In this document: positions 1 through 7,866 of the stretch, piece by piece
Layout: each line of letters begins with the position of its first letter
Numbering within the stretch: the first letter of the stretch is position 1
Assembly: GCA_025059535.1 (NCBI GenBank)
Contig: JANXCX010000011.1
Location: forward strand, 1 to 64,000
Length of the DNA: 64,000 nucleotides
DNA from: Bacteroidia bacterium
Lineage (GTDB): Bacteria > Bacteroidota > Bacteroidia > SpSt-205
Reading direction: 5' to 3'
The notes under the pieces: model-generated
What the model saw: the letters and a program-made list of their open reading frames with translations, nothing else
The model's database searches: none
What the model was told of the DNA's origin: nothing
Position numbers and translations under genes: made by a program

Positions 1-1207
1 CGCCACCACCACCACCACCTGCATCGCCAAGGCAGCAGCACCATGGAATTATGCTAGATGTACTTTGGTTAGAAGCCCCACCGCCGCCGCCACCGCCGCC
101 ACGACCGCCGCCGCCACCGCCGCCACCACGACCCCAGTTAGGTGCGTAATAGTCAGAGGCAAAGATAAATACACCCGGAGCTGGAGACCCATCCTGTCCA
201 GCTGAGCCGGCGCCTCCTGCTGCCCCACCTTGGCCATCCCCTTGGCGGGTACAGCAGCTACAATTTGGGCCATTTGCACCGCCTCCGCCTCCCCCACCTC
301 CTGCCGTACCGCCTAGACCACCAGCAGCTCCACCACCTCCCGGCGCTCCAGCTGCACCAACTGCCCCCGCTCCACCACCTCCGCCCCATCTACAGGGGTT
401 TGTGTGGGCTCCATTTCCTCCCACTCCTCCTGCCCCTCCATTACCCCCATTGCCGCCAGCTTGGCCCGGCTGAAGGTCGGCAGCATTTCCCCCACCCCCA
501 CCCGTTCCCCCACTGCCGCCACAGGCATTTCCTGTCCCCCCGCAGTTATTGCACCCAAAAGCACTACAAATTCCGCCCGACTCACCGCCATCAGCACCCC
601 AGCATCCTCCCCCGCCATTTCCTCCCGCACCGCCATTAGGGCCAGGCGCCCCATCAGCCCCGCGTCCTGCCGTTACATCGCACCGTACTATACGGTAGTT
701 CGAACACCCCGCTAAGTAGATCCCATACACGCTCATCCCATGATTAGTAGGGCGTGCGCCTGGGGCATACCCCTGAACATTTAGCGTAATATCTTGTATA
801 CGGAAGTTAGCTACGTTCACGCCTCGTATGCCTATCAGCCGCGGTGGCCAGCTCGTTTCGGGATTATTGGTAGTACGGACAAAGCGCGTAATGGCCGCGT
901 TAGTCTTTTTCCACTGCTGGGTGCGGTCATAGCCGCCATCCCAATATACATTGGAGCAGAGCTCCAAGGTATTATTCAGGGTATAGTCGCCTGTGGCCAG
1001 ACGAATAACGTGCGGCGAGGTAGCCGTAGCTGTAGCGCAGGCCTGGTTGCGCGCCCAAAAGATATCGGCGGGATTATCGCGCGAGCCGCAGTTTGCCCCG
1101 CCAGCGCAGCCGCCTGGGGCGACATACCATACCCGCCCTTCACCACAGGCATCCTGAGCCCACAGTAAGGAAACTATGCCAACCAGCCCAAGAAGTACGC
1201 GTCTCAT
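1..1207 (-). CDS. Secreted glycine-rich protein, C-terminus cut by the window edge
   Basis: An open frame runs from ATG at 1207 to the left edge with no stop (402 complete codons), so it is partial. It opens with a signal peptide (MRRVLLGLVGIVSLLWAQ), then a Cys-containing region with 'WDGGYDRTQQW' and 'GIYLAGCSNYRI', resembling the right-handed beta-helix surface proteins of Bacteroidota. From about residue 180 it becomes very Gly-rich (runs of Gly-Gly-Asn/Ala plus scattered Cys), coded by GGC/GGT repeats around 79-136. It should be exported; no enzymatic motif is visible. The Gly runs resemble polyglycine-II bundles. It has its own promoter 5 nt upstream. Its function is unknown; a surface adhesin or sheath protein is a guess. 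The frame is supported by the signal peptide and the start-proximal promoter. Confidence 0.75.
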   Translation of the reverse strand, partial: MRRVLLGLVGIVSLLWAQDACGEGRVWYVAPGGCAGGANCGSRDNPADIFWARNQACATATATSPHVIRLATGDYTLNNTLELCSNVYWDGGYDRTQQWKKTNAAITRFVRTTNNPETSWPPRLIGIRGVNVANFRIQDITLNVQGYAPGARPTNHGMSVYGIYLAGCSNYRIVRCDVTAGRGADGAPGPNGGAGGNGGGGCWGADGGESGGICSAFGCNNCGGTGNACGGSGGTGGGGGNAADLQPGQAGGNGGNGGAGGVGGNGAHTNPCRWGGGGGAGAVGAAGAPGGGGAAGGLGGTAGGGGGGGGANGPNCSCCTRQGDGQGGAAGGAGSAGQDGSPAPGVFIFASDYYAPNWGRGGGGGGGGRGGGGGGGGASNQSTSSIIPWCCCLGDAGGGGGG

Positions 1208-1357
1208 CAGAGCAAATATAGGGAAAGGGACGCAACTCTGCCGTAGCTATTTGGGCGGCTTTTTTTACAGCTTAGGAGGGAAGGTAGGCTTCTGGGAAAA
1301 GGTAACCTTTCCCTCCCCCTTGGGGAAGGCTTGGCCGTACGGAGGCGGACTTGGGAA
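1208..1357. other. 150-nt intergenic region, longest in the window
   Basis: Besides the promoter at 1213-1220 it holds short purine/pyrimidine-rich inverted segments (around 1298-1335, GGGAAAAGGT/AACCTTTCCC and CCTTCCCC/GGGGGAGGG on the minus strand). These could fold as a hairpin downstream of the stop at 1358, but no U-run follows, so I do not call a terminator. Confidence 0.4.
1213..1220 (-). promoter_or_regulatory. -7 promoter element for the gene starting at 1207
   Basis: TATATTTG on the minus strand matches the Bacteroidota -7 consensus TAnnTTTG. It ends 5 nt before the ATG, so the transcript should be leaderless or nearly so. Confidence 0.65.
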
Positions 1358-1954
1358 TTAGTTGGAGGTAGTAAGCCGTTTTACGGGATAGGGCGGCTGG
1401 GCGTCGGCCGCCGTGTAAGGGTAAGGCGCCCACTGGTGGAGGCGCACTTCCTGAAGCAGCGTACCCTCCGCGCTCCACAGGCGCAGGCCAAGGGGTAGGC
1501 CCCGCCGGAAGTAATGGGCGGCTAAAATTAGGCCCTCCGCTCGGAAGTGCCGCAGCCACGGCGTCCAATCAAACGCCAGCTTTTCCGCCCAGAGAACTTC
1601 CAGCCGCTGCCCCGGAAGCCGAAAAATCGCCCGGACGGCCTCCTGGCCCTCCACCACCTCATACCCCGCTAATTCTACTTTTTGGAAGAAGATAGTATCT
1701 GGGTAGAAAGCCGTGACGTCGTAGGCTACCTTTTTGCCATGATCCAGCCAGTACTTTTTATCGGGAAGGAGGAGGAAATCCAGCTCACCCTGGAGGGTAT
1801 CCCACGTACCTTTGGCTATGAGGCGCACGTGGGTAGGGGCGAGGCGCAGCTGCAGTTCTACTACCTGCCGCTTGGCTGGGTCTTGGGTGAAGAAGGTAAG
1901 CTGGTACTGAGCCCAGAGCAGGCTGGCAAGCCCGAGGAAAGCCCACGGTTTCAT
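1358..1954 (-). CDS. Secreted protein of unknown function, possibly DUF4412-like
   Basis: The 198-residue product begins with a clear signal peptide (MKPWAFLGLASLLWAQ) and continues as a beta-rich sequence without Cys pairs. Phrases such as 'KKYWLDHGKKVAYDV' and 'YEVVEGQEAVRAIF' resemble the short periplasmic DUF4412-type proteins of Bacteroidota, in which a protein is described by its effect on a stored substrate, but the similarity is weak. The ATG follows the stop of the upstream Gly-rich gene by 2 nt (TAA-CT-ATG), so the two form one operon and may act together at the surface. No catalytic motif is visible. Confidence 0.6.
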   Translation of the reverse strand: MKPWAFLGLASLLWAQYQLTFFTQDPAKRQVVELQLRLAPTHVRLIAKGTWDTLQGELDFLLLPDKKYWLDHGKKVAYDVTAFYPDTIFFQKVELAGYEVVEGQEAVRAIFRLPGQRLEVLWAEKLAFDWTPWLRHFRAEGLILAAHYFRRGLPLGLRLWSAEGTLLQEVRLHQWAPYPYTAADAQPPYPVKRLTTSN

Positions 1955-1956
1955 AG

Positions 1957-3399
1957 TTAGGGACCGATTCGGCCTTTGAGGAATTGGGTGAGGTAGTTTC
2001 CGTCTGGGTAGGGCACTAGGGCTGCGCCCCCTATACGACGGATGGCATAGCCCGCCGGGCCGCCGGGTTCCAGCTGATGGCCTCCCGGGGGCAGACAGCC
2101 GATACTAATAGGAATGTCGGGAATCGGCCAAGGCATGTCTATCACACCGCCAATGCAAACCTGAACATGCCCTGGGCGACCCGGATAGCCGTATTCCCCC
2201 CCATTACCGCCGTAGCCCTGACCTGTTACAGTTATGGTGGCGGGTCCGAGCGAAATGGAGGTGGTATAGCTTAGGAGGCCGCCTAAGCCGGCGTAGGCCG
2301 TGAGGCCGCCTGTCGCATCTTGGCCTGGGGCGAAGTAACCGATGGTGAAGTTGCCGCTCGGGCGACCGCCGAGGCCAAGCTGGGCTCCTCCTCCCCCACC
2401 TGCCGCTACCCCCACCGAAAAGCGCACAGGGCCTATTTCAAAGGTTTGTTCTACCCCGGCTGAGCCGCCGCCACCACCTCCGCCGAAGATGTAGCCATTA
2501 CGCAGGTAGAGGTAGGTGCGCGTAGTGATATGCATGGCATCCCCCCCAGGGGCGCCCGCTTGGCTATATTGGGGAAAGGGTGCCCCGCGCGCCCCATCCC
2601 CCCCACGACCCAGAAAAGCCCCTTCGTGGATAAGGGCCACTACGGACTGCGGATGGAGATTCCCCGTGGTAAAAGCGGGTACGTTCGTGCTACTTGCGCT
2701 GACTTCTACCCCGGGGTGCGTATGCACTACGACGCAGACAGGCTCGTTGGTAGGAATATTCGGATTGCGCGCCGTGAGGTTGTAGTCCGTTGTACTATTT
2801 AGTATATCCACGCGGAAGCAGCTGCGAATGGTGAGGGTATAGATGACATTCTTGATGGTATTTCCGCACACGACTTGGACGACGATGGGATAGGTGCCCG
2901 GCGGGGCGATGGGCTCCGCCTGAATAGTCAGCGTAGCCGTACCCGAGCCATTTAGGATAGGCGGATTAAAGCTATAAGTAGTATGGGGCGGGAGGTTAGA
3001 GTAGATTTGGAGGGCGACGGGCTGGGGCGTCCCCGCTGTTTGTGTAAAGGTAAGGGTAGTCTGAACCGACGACGTATTCACATGGTCTATGACGCCTGAG
3101 CTGGGATTGAGGCTTAAGGTGAAGTTACAGTCCTCGCACGACTCGGCGTAGGCGGGAATCCAGCATTGGCCGTTGAAGTATTCTACGACATTATTGTCCG
3201 TATTGTAAATGACCAGGCCCGCGGGCGGATTCTGGATGCCATCCCGTTGAGCCCGCGTAAGGCGCGGTAGGAGAAGGCCTTTATTGGAGCTTTCTAAGTG
3301 GAGGATAGCGGCCGAGTGAGGTTCTAGAATGCCGATGCCCACACCTTGGCCGAAAAGGAGGCTCGCAAGCCCTAAGGTCCAGACCCATCTATGCCACAT
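1957..3399 (-). CDS. Secreted protein with a predicted polyglycine domain
   Basis: The 480-residue product has a signal peptide (MWHRWVWTLGLASLLFGQ). Residues ~25-75 hold the Bacteroidota surface-protein segment 'SSNKGLLLPRLTRAQRD...GLVIYNT...YFNGQCW'. Residues ~95-200 look like an Ig-like or DUF11-type beta domain. From ~260 to 440 runs of Gly alternate with beta strands ('GRGGDGARGAPF', 'YIFGGGGGGGSAG', 'GVAAGGGGGAQLGLGG'). That pattern resembles the polyglycine-II sandwich of phage gp38-type tail adhesins. I infer an exported, surface-exposed binding protein. It is the first gene of a two-gene operon, and its -7 element lies 6 nt before the ATG. Its function is not established. Confidence 0.7.
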   Translation of the reverse strand: MWHRWVWTLGLASLLFGQGVGIGILEPHSAAILHLESSNKGLLLPRLTRAQRDGIQNPPAGLVIYNTDNNVVEYFNGQCWIPAYAESCEDCNFTLSLNPSSGVIDHVNTSSVQTTLTFTQTAGTPQPVALQIYSNLPPHTTYSFNPPILNGSGTATLTIQAEPIAPPGTYPIVVQVVCGNTIKNVIYTLTIRSCFRVDILNSTTDYNLTARNPNIPTNEPVCVVVHTHPGVEVSASSTNVPAFTTGNLHPQSVVALIHEGAFLGRGGDGARGAPFPQYSQAGAPGGDAMHITTRTYLYLRNGYIFGGGGGGGSAGVEQTFEIGPVRFSVGVAAGGGGGAQLGLGGRPSGNFTIGYFAPGQDATGGLTAYAGLGGLLSYTTSISLGPATITVTGQGYGGNGGEYGYPGRPGHVQVCIGGVIDMPWPIPDIPISIGCLPPGGHQLEPGGPAGYAIRRIGGAALVPYPDGNYLTQFLKGRIGP

Positions 3400-3405
3400 T
3401 CAGTC

Positions 3406-3413
3406 CAAAGATA
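3406..3413 (-). promoter_or_regulatory. -7 promoter element for the gene at 3399
   Basis: TATCTTTG on the minus strand ends 6 nt before the ATG at 3399. It sits in the 31-nt gap after clpX. Confidence 0.6.
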
Positions 3414-3430
3414 AGAAATTTAGGCCAGAT

Positions 3431-4651
3431 TTAGCCGGCCGCTCGGAGGGGCTTTAGACGCTGCTGGACGAAGTCCTCCGTGATAAGAAGGTGCGCGCCT
3501 TTGGGCCGGGTGAAGAGGAGGTCCTCCAGAATAGTTTCTAAGAGGCTGCGGAGGGCTCGGGCACCTGTGCCTATTTCCAAGGCCGCGCGGGCCAGCGCGC
3601 GGAGGGCCTCTTCGGTAAAGTCCAGCTGAATCCCATCCCAACTCAAAAGCGTTTGGTACTGCCGCACTAAGGCATTTCTGGGTTCGGTAAGGATGCGGTA
3701 GAGGGCTTCTTCGTTTAGGGGCTCCATCGCCGCTATGATGGGCAGCCGGCCGATAAATTCGGGTATGAAGCCAAACTTGCGCAGGTCCTCAGGCTGGACG
3801 TAGGCGTAGAGGGATTCAGGCCTTTCCTCCAAGCTGCCGGCGCGGCGAAAGCCTACCACCTGGCGGCTCAGCCGCCGCGCAACGATTTTGTCAATCCCTT
3901 CAAATGCCCCGCCGCAGATGAAAAGAATATTCTCGGTATTTACTGGGATGAAGCTCTGTTCGGGGTGTTTGCGGCCACCTTTGGGAGGTACGTTCGCTAC
4001 GGTGCCTTCTAAGAGTTTGAGGAGAGCCTGCTGGACCCCTTCCCCGCCCACATCGCGCGTGAGGGAGGGGTTTTCCGACTTGCGGGCAATCTTATCAATT
4101 TCATCAATATACACTATGCCAATCTGGGCGTACTCTACCTCGTAGTCGGCAGCTTGGAGTAGGCGCACGAGGACGTTTTCTACATCCTCGCCTACGTAGC
4201 CGGCTTCGGTGAGCGTCGTGGCGTCGGCGATCGCAAAGGGCACCTCCAGAAACTGGGCGATAGTGCGGGCCAGAAGGGTTTTGCCCGTCCCGGTGGGGCC
4301 TATGAGTAGGATATTGCTTTTCTCCACCCGTACAGGGGGAGGCTGATCGGGATGGGCCAAAAAGGCCGCAATGCGACGATAGTGGTTATAGACGGCAATA
4401 GCCAGCTTGCGCTTGGCGGATTCCTGTCCTACGACGTAGGCATCTAAGTAAGCCTTGATTTCGGCGGGGGAGGTCTGCGGCATTTTCCAATTGCGCAGCC
4501 GCAGGCCGCGCCGCGAGGCCTTAGCCGCCTCGTATAGGTACTGGACGCATTCCAAGCAGATGTGGGCTGGCTTTAGCGGTGAGGCGATAAGGGGTACTTT
4601 CGGGTTAGCCTTGCCGCAGAAATCGCATCTGGGCGCTTCAGAGGGTCCCAT
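3431..4651 (-). CDS. clpX: ATP-dependent Clp protease ATPase subunit ClpX
   Basis: ClpX is the AAA+ unfoldase that feeds substrates to ClpP. The 406-residue product begins with the zinc-binding domain (CDFCGK at ~10-15, HICLEC at ~29-34). It then has the Walker A motif GPTGTGKT, the pore loop GYVGEDVE, Walker B 'IVYIDEID', the RKH loop ('RKHPEQ') and sensor/arginine-finger segments ('[10 protein letters not shown]'). I place the start at ATG 4651 ([13 protein letters not shown]), because the longer frame starts far inside clpP. The start overlaps the end of clpP by 14 nt, in line with translational coupling. It is the last gene of the tRNA-tig-clpP-clpX unit. Confidence 0.95.
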   Translation of the reverse strand: MGPSEAPRCDFCGKANPKVPLIASPLKPAHICLECVQYLYEAAKASRRGLRLRNWKMPQTSPAEIKAYLDAYVVGQESAKRKLAIAVYNHYRRIAAFLAHPDQPPPVRVEKSNILLIGPTGTGKTLLARTIAQFLEVPFAIADATTLTEAGYVGEDVENVLVRLLQAADYEVEYAQIGIVYIDEIDKIARKSENPSLTRDVGGEGVQQALLKLLEGTVANVPPKGGRKHPEQSFIPVNTENILFICGGAFEGIDKIVARRLSRQVVGFRRAGSLEERPESLYAYVQPEDLRKFGFIPEFIGRLPIIAAMEPLNEEALYRILTEPRNALVRQYQTLLSWDGIQLDFTEEALRALARAALEIGTGARALRSLLETILEDLLFTRPKGAHLLITEDFVQQRLKPLRAAG

Positions 4652-5336
4652 CGCGCGCGGGCGGCCGAAGCACCTCGTCAATTATTCCATAGGCCTGGGC
4701 CTCATCGGCCCGCATCCAATAGTCGCGATCGGAATCTTTCCAGATTTTCTCGTAAGGCTGGCCCGTGTGGTAGGCCAGAATTTCGTAGAGCTCACGCTTG
4801 ATGCGCTGGATTTCGGCATGAACGATTTCAATGTCGGAGGCTTGGCCTTGGACGCCGCCTAGGGGCTGGTGAATCATCACGCGCGCATGAGGCAGGGCGG
4901 CACGCCGGCCTTTCCGCCCCGCAGCTAAAAGAATCGCCGCCATAGAAGCCGCCATACCCGTGCAAATCGTATGCACGGGGGGGCTTACATACTGCATGAC
5001 ATCGTAAATGCTCAGCCCATCATACACCGAGCCGCCCGGACAATTTATGTATATGAAGATATCCCGCTTTTTATCGGCCGATTCCAGAAAGAGCAGCTGG
5101 GCAATCACGATATTGGCTATCTGGCTATCTATGGGATAGCCAAGGAAAATAATGCGATCCATCATAAGGCGGGAAAAGACGTCCATGACGGCGATATTGA
5201 GCTGACGCTCTTCAATGATATTCGGGGTAAGGCCATAGAAAGTGTGGCGCAGGCGCGCTTCGTACTGGTCTAGGCACAGGCTACTCAGGCCATGCTCGGC
5301 CTTAGCGTATTTGCGAAACTCCTCGCCTAAGGTCAT
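4638..5336 (-). CDS. clpP: ATP-dependent Clp protease proteolytic subunit ClpP
   Basis: ClpP is the self-compartmentalised serine protease partner of ClpX. The catalytic triad is visible: Ser131 in 'GMAASMA', His156 in '[10 protein letters not shown]' and Asp205 in 'DRDYWM'. With the start at ATG 5336 the protein has 232 residues, including a ~30-residue N-terminal stretch ahead of the usual '[24 protein letters not shown]' core, slightly longer than the common ~200. The start codon overlaps the tig stop as ATGA, which decides it over a longer in-frame alternative inside tig. Confidence 0.95.
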   Translation of the reverse strand: MTLGEEFRKYAKAEHGLSSLCLDQYEARLRHTFYGLTPNIIEERQLNIAVMDVFSRLMMDRIIFLGYPIDSQIANIVIAQLLFLESADKKRDIFIYINCPGGSVYDGLSIYDVMQYVSPPVHTICTGMAASMAAILLAAGRKGRRAALPHARVMIHQPLGGVQGQASDIEIVHAEIQRIKRELYEILAYHTGQPYEKIWKDSDRDYWMRADEAQAYGIIDEVLRPPARDGTL

Positions 5337-6670
5337 ATTAGGTATAAAAATAGGGTTTCTGCTGAGATGGGGTGGGTCTGAGAAGGGCCTAGGCGCTGGG
5401 TTAGCCATTCTTGGAAGCGGGCTTGCTGGAGGGATTCTTTGAAGGTATCGCCACTCTTTTGGAGCAGATGGCGGAGTGCGGTCTGACGCTCTTCTTCGGC
5501 GTTTTCAAGTCTTTCCAGCCAGGCTTGCGCTTCTGGCGAGAGGTTAGGCGCCTGCTTGAGGCGCTCCCACAGCTTCTCCTGCATTTCTTCTTCGGATACT
5601 TGGAGCTCGGGCATGTGCTCGGCGTAGCTGGCAAAGAACACCCGCCAGGCTAAGTCCTCCTTGTACTCGCTATAGGGGCGCGGGTGGCCATTTTGACCTG
5701 ATCGGGTGCGTAGGTAGAGGAGATAGTTATAGTAAGCCAGGTCTTCGGGAATAGTTACGCCCGCGGCTTTCAGAAGCTGCTGGCGTTGAAGGCGGCGGTT
5801 GAGGCGGTGAAGCGTACGCTCAGTTAGGCGGTGGAGCAGCTCCACCCAGAGGGCCTCTGGCTCGGCACGTTCTTCTGGGCTAATCTCCAGCTGCTCTAAA
5901 ACCTCCTCTAAGTTAGCCGGTTGTACTAAAGCAGCCGAGGCTACGCTCAATTCTACGGTGGAGCTGGGAAGCGTCAAGGGCGAGAAGTCCGGTTCCTCTA
6001 AGCGGATGAGGTCAGTGTAGGGTACGAGGTGGGTTACTGGCAGGGAAAATTTCTCGCCTAAGCGCCGTCCCGTTAGCAGTTCCCACGGAAAGGGCTGGAT
6101 GAGGGTATTCCACGGCAGGCGCAGGGGCGCTTTTTCGGCACGCTCCCAGAGGAGGCGCACGATTAGCCCCCGCTCAGCCGGCACGGAAGCCGGAAGCTCC
6201 TCCAGCGGCTCCAGCTTACCGAAGATTAGCCGCAGAAACTCCTTGTAAAGCTGTACATCGGCGGGGTTAGGCTGATAGGTATATTCCATGAGGCGCACTT
6301 CCCCCAGGGGTAGCGGCTGGTCGGGCACCGTCAGAAACCGCACCTGATACACATAGTCTGGAAAAGGCGGCTGGGGATGAAGCTTCTCTGGGGTATGGGC
6401 ATAGTAAGGGAGGCCTATAAGCTTGCGATTCCCAAGGGTATCCCGCAGGGCCTCAAAGAAATGCGTAAGCAGTACGTCAGTGAGTAGGGACTCGCCTTGG
6501 CGAGCCATGATTACTTCCGCTGGCACCTGACCGGGCCGAAAGCCGGGAAGTACCAGCTCCTTGCGCAGGGCTCGGATGCGCTCCCGGTAGCGCGGGCCAT
6601 ACTGCGCAGCGGGTAAAACTACCTCTCCCTCCCCCAGATAAGGCTTGGGAAACCTTATGGTAGCTGGCAC
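5333..6670 (-). CDS. tig: Trigger factor, ribosome-associated chaperone
   Basis: Trigger factor binds ribosomal protein uL23 near the exit tunnel and folds nascent chains. The product (445 residues from GTG 6670) carries the ribosome-binding signature '[10 protein letters not shown]' at ~41-50, the same distance from the start as in E. coli. The rest is a long helical, Glu/Leu-rich C-terminal domain, typical of divergent Bacteroidota trigger factors; a PPIase domain is hard to recognise by eye. Starting at GTG 6670 places the codon 3 nt after the 3' end of tRNA-Leu; longer frames would run into the tRNA. It is translationally coupled to clpP by ATGA. Confidence 0.9.
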   Translation of the reverse strand: MPATIRFPKPYLGEGEVVLPAAQYGPRYRERIRALRKELVLPGFRPGQVPAEVIMARQGESLLTDVLLTHFFEALRDTLGNRKLIGLPYYAHTPEKLHPQPPFPDYVYQVRFLTVPDQPLPLGEVRLMEYTYQPNPADVQLYKEFLRLIFGKLEPLEELPASVPAERGLIVRLLWERAEKAPLRLPWNTLIQPFPWELLTGRRLGEKFSLPVTHLVPYTDLIRLEEPDFSPLTLPSSTVELSVASAALVQPANLEEVLEQLEISPEERAEPEALWVELLHRLTERTLHRLNRRLQRQQLLKAAGVTIPEDLAYYNYLLYLRTRSGQNGHPRPYSEYKEDLAWRVFFASYAEHMPELQVSEEEMQEKLWERLKQAPNLSPEAQAWLERLENAEEERQTALRHLLQKSGDTFKESLQQARFQEWLTQRLGPSQTHPISAETLFLYLI

Positions 6671-6673
6671 AGG

Positions 6674-6755
6674 TGCGGATGGAGGGACTCGAACCCTCAA
6701 CCCTTTCGGGACCAGATCCTAAGTCTGGCGCGTCTGCCAATTCCGCCACATCCGC
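6674..6755 (-). tRNA. tRNA-Leu (anticodon UAG)
   Basis: An 82-nt class II tRNA. The acceptor arms GCGGATG/CATCCGC pair fully. The anticodon stem CCAGA/TCTGG holds loop CTTAGGA (anticodon UAG), the variable arm is TCCCGAAAGGG, and the T arm contains GGTTCGAGTCC. The discriminator is A. The following bases are CCT, so CCA is not encoded. It is followed after 3 nt by the tig GTG. Confidence 0.95.
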
Positions 6756-6756
6756 G

Positions 6757-6829
6757 TGGCACCGGCGGGACTCGAACCCACATTTGGAGTTTAGGAAACT
6801 CCCGTTCTATCCTGTTGAACTACGGCGCC
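6757..6829 (-). tRNA. tRNA-Arg (anticodon CCU)
   Basis: A 73-nt tRNA. Acceptor GGCGCCG pairs with CGGTGCC (one G-U). The D stem is GTTC/GAAC. The anticodon stem GGAGT/ACTCC encloses loop TTCCTAA (anticodon CCU), and the T stem is GTGGG/CCCGC. The discriminator is A and CCA is not encoded. Only one nucleotide separates it from tRNA-Leu. Confidence 0.95.
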
Positions 6830-6834
6830 TCTGA

Positions 6835-6842
6835 CAAAGGTA
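6835..6842 (-). promoter_or_regulatory. -7 promoter element for the tRNA-tig-clpP-clpX unit
   Basis: TACCTTTG on the minus strand ends 5 nt before the first base of mature tRNA-Arg. With the usual spacing, transcription would begin at or next to the tRNA 5' end. Confidence 0.65.
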
Positions 6843-6888
6843 GAGAAAAGCCGCCAGTAAAGGGCAGTCAGCTATCCGAGAGAGTGGC

Positions 6889-6896
6889 TACCTTTG
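6889..6896 (+). promoter_or_regulatory. -7 promoter element for the oxygenase gene at 6901
   Basis: TACCTTTG is followed by GGGG and the ATG. The predicted mRNA is leaderless. Confidence 0.65.
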
Positions 6897-6900
6897 GGGG

Positions 6901-7866
6901 ATGGAAAACCTACCTGTCGTAGACCTGGAGGCCTTTTGCCAAGGCACACCACTTGAGCGGCAGCGCTTCATCCAAGCGCTCGGCGAGGCCTTTCAAGAAG
7001 TGGGGTTTGTAATCGTGCGGCACCATCGGATTTCGCCCGACCTCCAAGCCGCAATTTATGCGAAGACGGCGGCCTTTTTCGCCTTACCGCCTGAAGTAAA
7101 GCAGCGGTACATCGTACCTGGCACCGCTGGTCAGCGCGGCTATACCCCTCCCAACCAAGAATACGCCAAAGGCCGAGATGTGCCAGACCTCAAGGAATTT
7201 TTCCACATTGGCCCTGAGATTAGCGACCCTACCGATCCGCTCTATCATCGCCTGCCCCGCAACGTCTGGCCTACTGAGGTATCGGGCTTTCGGGAAGTGA
7301 TGGAAGAAGCCTACCAGCGCTTCTTAGAGACGGGTCAGCTTCTTTTGGAGGCTATAGCGCTATACTTAGGTTTAGCGCCTGATTACTTTACGCGGCGCAT
7401 TCGGAATGCACCGAGCCTCTTGCGCCTTCTGCACTACTATCCGATTAGCTCAGAGACTTCTATACCGCCCGGCGCTACGCGCGCAGCCGAGCATGAGGAC
7501 ATCAACCTAATCACCCTTCTTATCGGCGCTAGTGCCGAAGGCCTAGAAGTGCTTACGCGTCAGGGGGAATGGCTTGCCCCGCGCGTGGCACCCGATGAGA
7601 TGGTAGTGAATGTCGGCGACATGCTCCAGCGGCTTACGAATAATTACCTGCGCAGTACGACACACCGGGTAGTGCTTCCGCCACCGCCTCTATGTTATCA
7701 GCCGCGCTATTCTGTGCCATTTTTCCTGCATCCTCGGCCGGAGGTGAGCCTGGCCTGCTTGCCTAATTGCATCAGTGAAGCTAACCCCAAGCAATATCCG
7801 GACATTACGGCTGAGGAGTACCTTCGGGAGCGGCTGGTAGAGCTTCGCCTGCTTCCGCGCGCCTAA
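6901..7866 (+). CDS. 2-oxoglutarate/Fe(II) oxygenase, isopenicillin N synthase-like family
   Basis: The 321-residue product has the N-terminal DIOX_N region ('LPVVDLEAF...FQEVGFVIVRHH...FFALPPEVKQRY...GQRGYTPP') and the C-terminal 2OG-FeII core. The iron ligands are visible: His198 and Asp200 in 'EHEDIN', and His255 in 'STTHRVV'. Arg269-x-Ser271 ('PRYSVP') is the expected cosubstrate-binding pair. Proteins of this family hydroxylate or oxidise small molecules using O2, and bacterial members are mostly uncharacterised, so no substrate is assigned. It is a single-gene unit with its own promoter 4 nt upstream. Its stop overlaps the convergent gpsA stop by 4 nt. Confidence 0.85.
   Translation: MENLPVVDLEAFCQGTPLERQRFIQALGEAFQEVGFVIVRHHRISPDLQAAIYAKTAAFFALPPEVKQRYIVPGTAGQRGYTPPNQEYAKGRDVPDLKEFFHIGPEISDPTDPLYHRLPRNVWPTEVSGFREVMEEAYQRFLETGQLLLEAIALYLGLAPDYFTRRIRNAPSLLRLLHYYPISSETSIPPGATRAAEHEDINLITLLIGASAEGLEVLTRQGEWLAPRVAPDEMVVNVGDMLQRLTNNYLRSTTHRVVLPPPPLCYQPRYSVPFFLHPRPEVSLACLPNCISEANPKQYPDITAEEYLRERLVELRLLPRA

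Noticed and set aside
79-136. CRISPR or direct-repeat array
   Set aside because: The trinucleotide tract codes for Gly runs; there are no spacers of uniform length.
1298-1340. Rho-independent terminator after the gene ending at 1358
   Set aside because: Short inverted arms exist, but no U-run follows on the transcribed strand.
49-1568. Other long open frames on both strands in the first 1.6 kb (for example 265-639 +, 794-1168 +)
   Set aside because: They are low-complexity shadows of the Gly-rich gene read from 1207, which has a signal peptide and a promoter at the expected position.
5337-5408. ClpP start at 5408
   Set aside because: The extra residues overlap the end of tig; ATG 5336 makes the common ATGA overlap with the tig stop.
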